Shown piece after piece: positions 59,936 through 64,000 of a stretch of DNA of 64,000 bases. Location: the NCBI RefSeq assembly GCF_000346465.2, contig NC_034015.1:6348029-6412028 (forward strand), given 5' to 3'. The notes beneath the pieces were generated by a model. That model was given only the letters and a program-made list of their open reading frames with translations. It was not told the DNA's origin and did not search any database. Every line of letters begins with the position of its first letter. Within the stretch, counting starts at the first letter, position 1. Both the position numbers and the translations under genes were made by a program. Source of the stretch: Prunus persica. Its lineage: Eukaryota; Streptophyta; Magnoliopsida; Rosales; Rosaceae.

Positions 59936-60600
59936 GGCTTAATTTGGGATTGCTATGCTTCTTTTAGAAGTAGCTTTTTTTATGTAATTTTTCAAAAGGT
60001 TTGTTGTTTGATAAAAAAGAAAAAAGCTCATTTTTTTCAAAATTAGGGGTCACGTGTAGCAGTTTTTAAAAGCCGGTGAGAGGCTGCTTTTAAAAACTAC
60101 TGCGCGAAGAAGCATGCGGAGTGAAGGAGTTTTCAGATTTCCCATATTTGTCCTTATTTGTTTCATCAAATTACATGCTCTATCCTTCTCCTTTTCATGC
60201 TCTATTCCTTCTCATTTGACTGTTGTTCCTCTTGGGTATTGAAATTACCCAACAAAGCATGAACCTTTCACTTCAACAAAATTGAGATTGAAAAAACTGA
60301 AGGTCCAAGATCTGATTGGACCAAACAGCAAAAGAAACTTAAATTATACATTATTCATTTTTTAATGATAATTTTAGTTTTTTTAAAAAAAACTTTCATC
60401 ATCATAGGTTTTTTTTGTCATTATACATTGTCACAGCAATTCTTTACAAAAGTTTACCGTTCTGACACTTCTTTTCATACTCACAGCACTTTTACAAATA
60501 TAGATTACCAAACGCTAAACTATTTTCCTTTATAGCTGATTTCTCTCACAACAAATCTCAAAGTAATTATTTTCACAGCATAACAACGCCAAACTGGCCC
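59936..60600. mobile_element. Harbinger/Tourist-like MITE (665 bp) with TTA TSD
   Basis: The left end GGCTTAATTTGGGATTGCTA mirrors the complement of the right end (GGGCCAGTTTGGCGTTGTTA). TTA occurs at 59933-59935 and 60601-60603. The sub-terminal part has AAGTAGCTTTTTT and, inverted, AAAAACTACT-like blocks. No coding capacity. Confidence 0.65.
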
Positions 60601-60603
60601 TTA

Positions 60604-61041
60604 GTTGCTTCACTTCACAGCTATTTATTCTCGCAACACAGTAGAAGTAGTTTTTCTAAAGGCACAACAATGCTAGACTAGCCATCAGTGTCCTCCTTGA
60701 GATTGGACCTCATCACATACTCACTTTTTCTCTCCAATTTTGATCCTCTTATATTGTTTCCCTCTTTTCGGCCAAGGCGGCCGGCAAAAGGAACTTTTGG
60801 TCCTTCTTCTTTTTTGAGTATTGGGCGTGCCACCACCAAGCCACAAATTTGGGCTTGAATGAAATGTGAGTAGATGGATATGTCACGCTTCTAACTTCTA
60901 ATCAAATGATTGATCGGTCAAGCAAGGAACTTCATCTTGGCCTAGGTTCTTTCACTTCCTCGGGCTCGAGGATGGTTAGGTTTTGTACGAATGTTTTTGT
61001 GATGTTTAGGGTTTTAAGTAAAAATAGTGCAGTTAAGCTAA
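60604..61041. other. Unassigned sequence left of Cassandra
   Basis: It contains a second AACAATGCTAGACTAGCC end-like motif (~60666-60685) related to the MITE end, and a CGGCCAAGGCGGCCGGC-rich patch near 60768. No gene was seen. Confidence 0.4.
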
Positions 61042-61140
61042 ATGTGTGTCACATCCCGGGATCGGCTCCACCGTAGCATGATATTGTCCTCTTTGGGCCC
61101 CCTTCTCTGCCCGCACGGTTTTGTTTTTGGGAGCTCACGA

Positions 61141-61212
61141 GCAACTTCCCAGTAGGTCACCCATCCTGGGATTGCTCTAGCCCCCAACTCGCTTAACTTC
61201 GGAGTTCCTACG
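61141..61212 (-). other. 5S rRNA-derived block in Cassandra LTR (left copy)
   Basis: The complement strand matches the 3' half of plant 5S rRNA (GTTAAGCG...TTGGG...GGATGGGTGACC...TGGGAAGT). It is a retroelement LTR, not a functional 5S gene. Confidence 0.85.
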
Positions 61213-61485
61213 ACTCTGAAGCCAGTGAGCTCCCAAAAGGCCTCGTGCTAGATGGATGCGGGCGTGTACATATAAGGCACATCACCCCATCTCCGTTGGT
61301 TGATGTGGGATCTTACAATCCATCCCCTCAAGGGCTTGACGTCCTCGTCGGCACACTCGCACCACACGGTAGAGTGGCTCTGATACCAAATTGTCACATC
61401 CCGGGATCGGCTCCGCCGTAGCACGATATTGTCTGCTTTGGGCCCCCCTCTCTGCCCGCACGGTTTTGTTTCTGGGAGCTCACGA

Positions 61486-61557
61486 GCAACTTCCCAGTGG
61501 GTCACCCATCCTGGGATTGCCCTAGCCCCCAACTCGCTTAACTTCGGAGTTCCTACG
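61486..61557 (-). other. 5S rRNA-derived block in Cassandra LTR (right copy)
   Basis: Same block as in the left LTR, with small differences (for example CAGTGGGTCACC for CAGTAGGTCACC on the plus strand). Confidence 0.85.
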
Positions 61558-61735
61558 ACTCCGAAGCCAGTGAGCTCCCAAAAGGCCTCGTGCTAGATGG
61601 ATGCGGGCGTGCACATATAAGGCACATCACCCCATCTCCGTTGGTTGATGTGGGATCTTACAATGTGCATTTAAACGTAAAGACAAAAATTAAAGTGCGA
61701 TAAAATAAATCAAATCGATAAATAAAGCAAGAATT

Positions 61736-62410
61736 AAAGGCAGCACGATCGTCTGTCTCGGGGCAGCAGGAATACTCATGGCTCTAGTGGGCGTCGTAAT
61801 CCCATAGGGGTTCGTCTTCACCATGCCGAAACATATATAGGTCATCCACCGAGTATAGTCGATCAGTCTGAATCATGAAATGGTCAAAGAAAGTCTGCTT
61901 CAAGTTGTCGAAGGAGTTGATAATGTTAGGGTTTAGCCGATAGAAGCAGTTCAAAGCGGCGTCATTGAGGGTAGAGGGGAAAATGAGGGACATGCCCTCA
62001 TCACTGAGACCCTTGCAGCCTAGGGTAGACTGAAAAGAATGGATGTGGGTTAGGGGATCGTCCTTACTCGTGTGGAAGGCGATGCGAAGTGGCTGAACGC
62101 CCTTCTCCTGACGATAGTTAAGGATACGCTCAGTGAAGGGGCCAAGGCGTGGCTTCGTCTTGAGAGGCTGATAGCTATGATATTGCCGGGTTAGCATGGC
62201 AAAGGGCATCTGGTGCCGAAGACTTGCTGTGTTGGTTAGGTGGAGGTGGATAAGTTTCCCACTCCTTGAAAACTTCAGAATGGTAAGGCTCCCAGTCCTC
62301 AGGGTGGTAATGTTCCTAATCGTCCGAGTCCTCAACTCCTTTCTGGGTTGGTAAGCGGGTGGGCTTCGGTAGGGGGCCTAGGTGTGCCACCCGTGGGTCA
62401 TTGAGGTCGA
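61736..62410 (-). pseudogene. Tat-like gag fragment (broken)
   Basis: Minus-strand frame from ~62335 to 61784: RLGPFTERILNYRQ, DDPLTHIHSFQSTLGCKGLSDEG, AALNCFYRL, FDNLKQTFFDHFMIQTDRLYS, EPLWDYDAH, then a stop and SHEYSCCPETDDRAAF to ~61736. It aligns throughout with the gag domain at 46095-46450. Confidence 0.82.
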
Positions 62411-62976
62411 CAGGAATAGGGATGGGCTTTGACTGAAGCTCCTAGATGCGGTCCCTGCAATCCTTGTAGACTTTGGTTGGGGCATGAGGCCGACCCCTTG
62501 GTGGGGAGATATGGAGAAGCTGCGACTTGGTCGCTTCTGGATGAAGGTGGCCTTTGCCTTTATCAGGCCTAGACTGAATCAGGGCACTATGGCGGGAGAC
62601 AATTGGTTGGTTCGGTTAGGTGCGTTCAACACCCTGGGTGAGGTCCTGCTGGGTGAATTGGTGGTGAGTGTTCTCCCAATTACGTTTCAAGGTTCTGTAG
62701 TTGTGCTCCAATTCGACATTCTTGGTACAAAGGTGTTCATAGTTCTCTGTCATCTTTGTGATACTGGCATGAAGGCGCTCCATTTCGGCTTGGAGGTGCG
62801 CATCGGCTAAAGGTTTCTTTCGGGATGAATCCTCATGAGGGGTATGATGCTGGGTATCAAGGCTAGCTCCATAGTGTGAGGGGTAGAAGAGACGACGGGG
62901 TCAGATGGGAGATGGAGCCAGCGAGATTGGTAGAGAGGTGGGATTCGAAAGTCGCTTCCCATAGATAGCACCAAAT

Positions 62977-63442
62977 TGTTGATGCTCTTTTTGGAGGGGT
63001 CAACTTATGTAGAGAGTGTTAGACCTTTGGTAGGGGGATGAGATTGCAAATCTTCAGCACTGAGAGATCCTGCAGAAGGAAATAGAGAAGAAGCAGTCGT
63101 TAAACTTCGGATACATGTGTGGTACCTACCAAAGGCTCGCCAATGCTTAAGTCAGCTATATGTAGTAATTTTGGTAGAATAATAGTAAAGGTGGGAAAGT
63201 AGTTACCCTTTTTACTTGGGCATTGTTCCCTATTTATAGGGAAGTGAAAATGAGAGTTTTGCACGAAGTTTCGATGTGGGACTTTGTGCAAACTGTTGTG
63301 GAGGTGACACGTGTCCATGGTCCTAGATTCTGTAGTCATCGAAGGGGCACAATTGTGTCGTCGATGTTATCTTCAGCAGACTTGCGCGGTCCATGTGTTG
63401 ATTCCCAGTGCCGAATGTATTCGGTTGAATATGGTATAAACA
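62977..63442 (-). repeat. 5' LTR of truncated Tat-like element
   Basis: Bounded by TGTTGATG (left, plus strand) and GGTATAAACA (right). It contains a TATA-like CTATTTATAGG at 63231-63241 and an ACACGTGTCC motif near 63307. Confidence 0.72.
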
Positions 63443-63454
63443 CAACTCATGCAG

Positions 63455-63769
63455 CAAGGGAAGAAATGGGCATGTTCCTTACGGAGATTCGAAGCTAACC
63501 CGCATTCTGCAGTCCTCCTTGGAAGGAATTAATGCTAGAACTGCCATAATTTGTACCACGAGTCCTGCACATAGCAATGTTAAACAATCAAGAAATACCC
63601 TCCTGTTTGCAAGCTGTGCTAAAGAAGCGACAACAAATGCACAGCATAATGTAGTCATGTCGGATGAAGCATCGGTGAAGCATTTGCAAAGAGAATTGAC
63701 TAGATAGTAGAGAATGAGTTGAGAGGTTCAGGACCAAAAACTGTTCCAGCTGATTCTTCAACATTATTG
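63455..63769 (+). pseudogene. Kinesin-7 (NACK-type) motor-domain fragment
   Basis: After CATGCAG (an apparent splice acceptor, 63448-63454) the frame reads [20 protein letters not shown], then [53 protein letters not shown]. This is the C-terminal part of a kinesin motor domain and neck of the plant kinesin-7/NACK group. The family has [16 protein letters not shown], so PYGDSK and LEGIN are departures. Two stops and a one-base shift near 63705 precede the residual ELRGSGPKTVPADSSTLL. Upstream exons are absent from the window. It is best read as a pseudogene fragment. Confidence 0.78.
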
Positions 63770-63946
63770 AAAAAATATGTTATTCTCTTCACTCAAAATT
63801 TTATTTTTTTAAACATACTGTTTTTTAACTCAAGTGAATATTCAGAACTGGGCAAAGAAGCACAAAACAGAGGCCGGCAGATTTGCTGACCTCTTAAAAG
63901 ATCACCAAATAAAAATATAAATTCCCCTAATGGAAAGCAGGAATTT
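63770..63946. other. Sequence after the kinesin fragment
   Basis: AT-rich. A 27-codon exon-like frame (NWAKKHKTEAGRFADLL, ~63839-63919) follows a TTAACTCAAG; I do not recognise it. It may be a further exon of the broken kinesin or chance. Confidence 0.25.
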
Positions 63947-64000
63947 TGTAACACCCCGACCCCAAATTTAACCCTTATTTAATTATTTAATTATTTAAGG
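63947..64000 (+). mobile_element. Possible start of another LTR retrotransposon
   Basis: TGTAACACCCCGACCCCAAA at 63947 is a common start of plant gypsy LTRs. Only 54 bp are in the window, so it cannot be confirmed. Confidence 0.35.

Larger units (their letters stand above)
61047..61662 (-). mobile_element. Cassandra TRIM retrotransposon with 5S-like LTRs
   Basis: Two 271-bp LTRs (61047-61317 and 61392-61662) enclose only 74 bp, with TSD ATGTG at 61042-61046 and 61663-61667. In the minus orientation the LTR reads TGTAAGATCCCACAT...GGGATGTGACA. It contains a 5S rRNA-like block with AACTCCGAAGTTAAGCGAG and CCAGGATGGGTGACC, the A-box/C-box part of the 5S promoter (61141-61212 and 61486-61557). 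The internal segment starts ATTTGGTATCAGAGCC, a tRNA-Met-type primer site. There are no genes: Cassandra elements are non-autonomous and rely on other retrotransposons. By eye the LTRs differ at about ten positions. Confidence 0.93.
61736..63442 (-). mobile_element. Truncated inverted Tat-like retrotransposon (5' LTR plus gag)
   Basis: On the minus strand: 5' LTR 63442-62977 (TGTTTATACC...GCATCAACA), a PBS-like ATTTGGTGCTATCTATGGGA, a leader/gag N-terminal region, then gag. Similarity to the gag of the complete Tat element ends near 61736 in PETDDRAAF, so the 3' nine-tenths is missing. The LTR is 466 bp and its first 50 bases resemble those of the complete element. Confidence 0.8.

Noticed and set aside
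61248..61532. 94-residue frame on the minus strand
   Set aside because: It lies across the Cassandra LTRs and interior, which are non-coding.
61141..61557. 5S rRNA genes
   Set aside because: Only part of 5S is present and it lies within paired LTRs with a primer site and TSD, i.e. Cassandra.

Overview
The window is nuclear DNA from a flowering plant, most likely a eudicot. Its genes have many introns with GT-AG borders, and it carries a P-class mitochondrial PPR gene and typical plant transposons (Tat-lineage Ty3/gypsy, Cassandra TRIM, L1-type LINEs, hAT and Harbinger-like MITEs, a tRNA-type SINE). The overall look would suit a Rosaceae tree, but I cannot establish the species from sequence alone.

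Left part (1-42.6 kb), gene-rich. In order: the first exon of a GH31 sulfoquinovosidase-like glucosidase (-, runs off the left edge); a PPR596-like mitochondrial PPR gene (-, 3 exons, 619 aa); an RSRC2-like RS-rich protein with a C-terminal SMAP domain (+, 6 coding exons, 498 aa); an F-box gene of the At2g32560/At2g26850 type (+, 5 exons, 396 aa); an RBL18/UBAC2-like rhomboid-UBA membrane protein (+, 8 exons, 292 aa); and a DUSP12/YVH1-type dual-specificity phosphatase with a C-terminal zinc-binding domain (-, 6 exons, 362 aa). Every gene after the first was rebuilt exon by exon, with splice phases that agree throughout. The PPR and RSRC2 genes are divergent and share a compact promoter with a telo-box and site II-like motifs. 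RBL18 and DUSP12 converge on a 1.9-kb Harbinger-like element filled with AT microsatellite and a second, nested MITE. Introns hold a solo LTR, a 5'-truncated LINE with target-site duplication, fossil gypsy integrase and LINE reverse-transcriptase pieces, and hairpin MITEs.

Right part (43.4-64 kb), transposon-rich. It contains three copies of a ~960-bp hAT-like family, two of which look like one composite element because they share outer target-site duplications; a 9.9-kb Tat-lineage LTR retrotransposon (44720-54607) with an AAAGA duplication, a broken pol without a visible protease, and an antisense gene between integrase and the 3' LTR; a decayed LRR receptor-like protein pseudogene; a Harbinger-like MITE; a Cassandra TRIM with 5S-rRNA-like LTRs; and a truncated, inverted Tat-like 5' end sitting 12 bp from a splice acceptor of a kinesin-7 (NACK-type) pseudogene fragment. 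No tRNA gene, CRISPR array or prokaryotic feature was seen.

The intact genes are unrelated housekeeping or regulatory genes: organelle RNA metabolism, RNA-processing-type RS protein, SCF-type ubiquitination, ER membrane/ubiquitin binding and a phosphatase. Nothing suggests a pathway cluster. I found no clear new gene system. The most unusual structures are the composite hAT element and the swollen nested Harbinger-like element.
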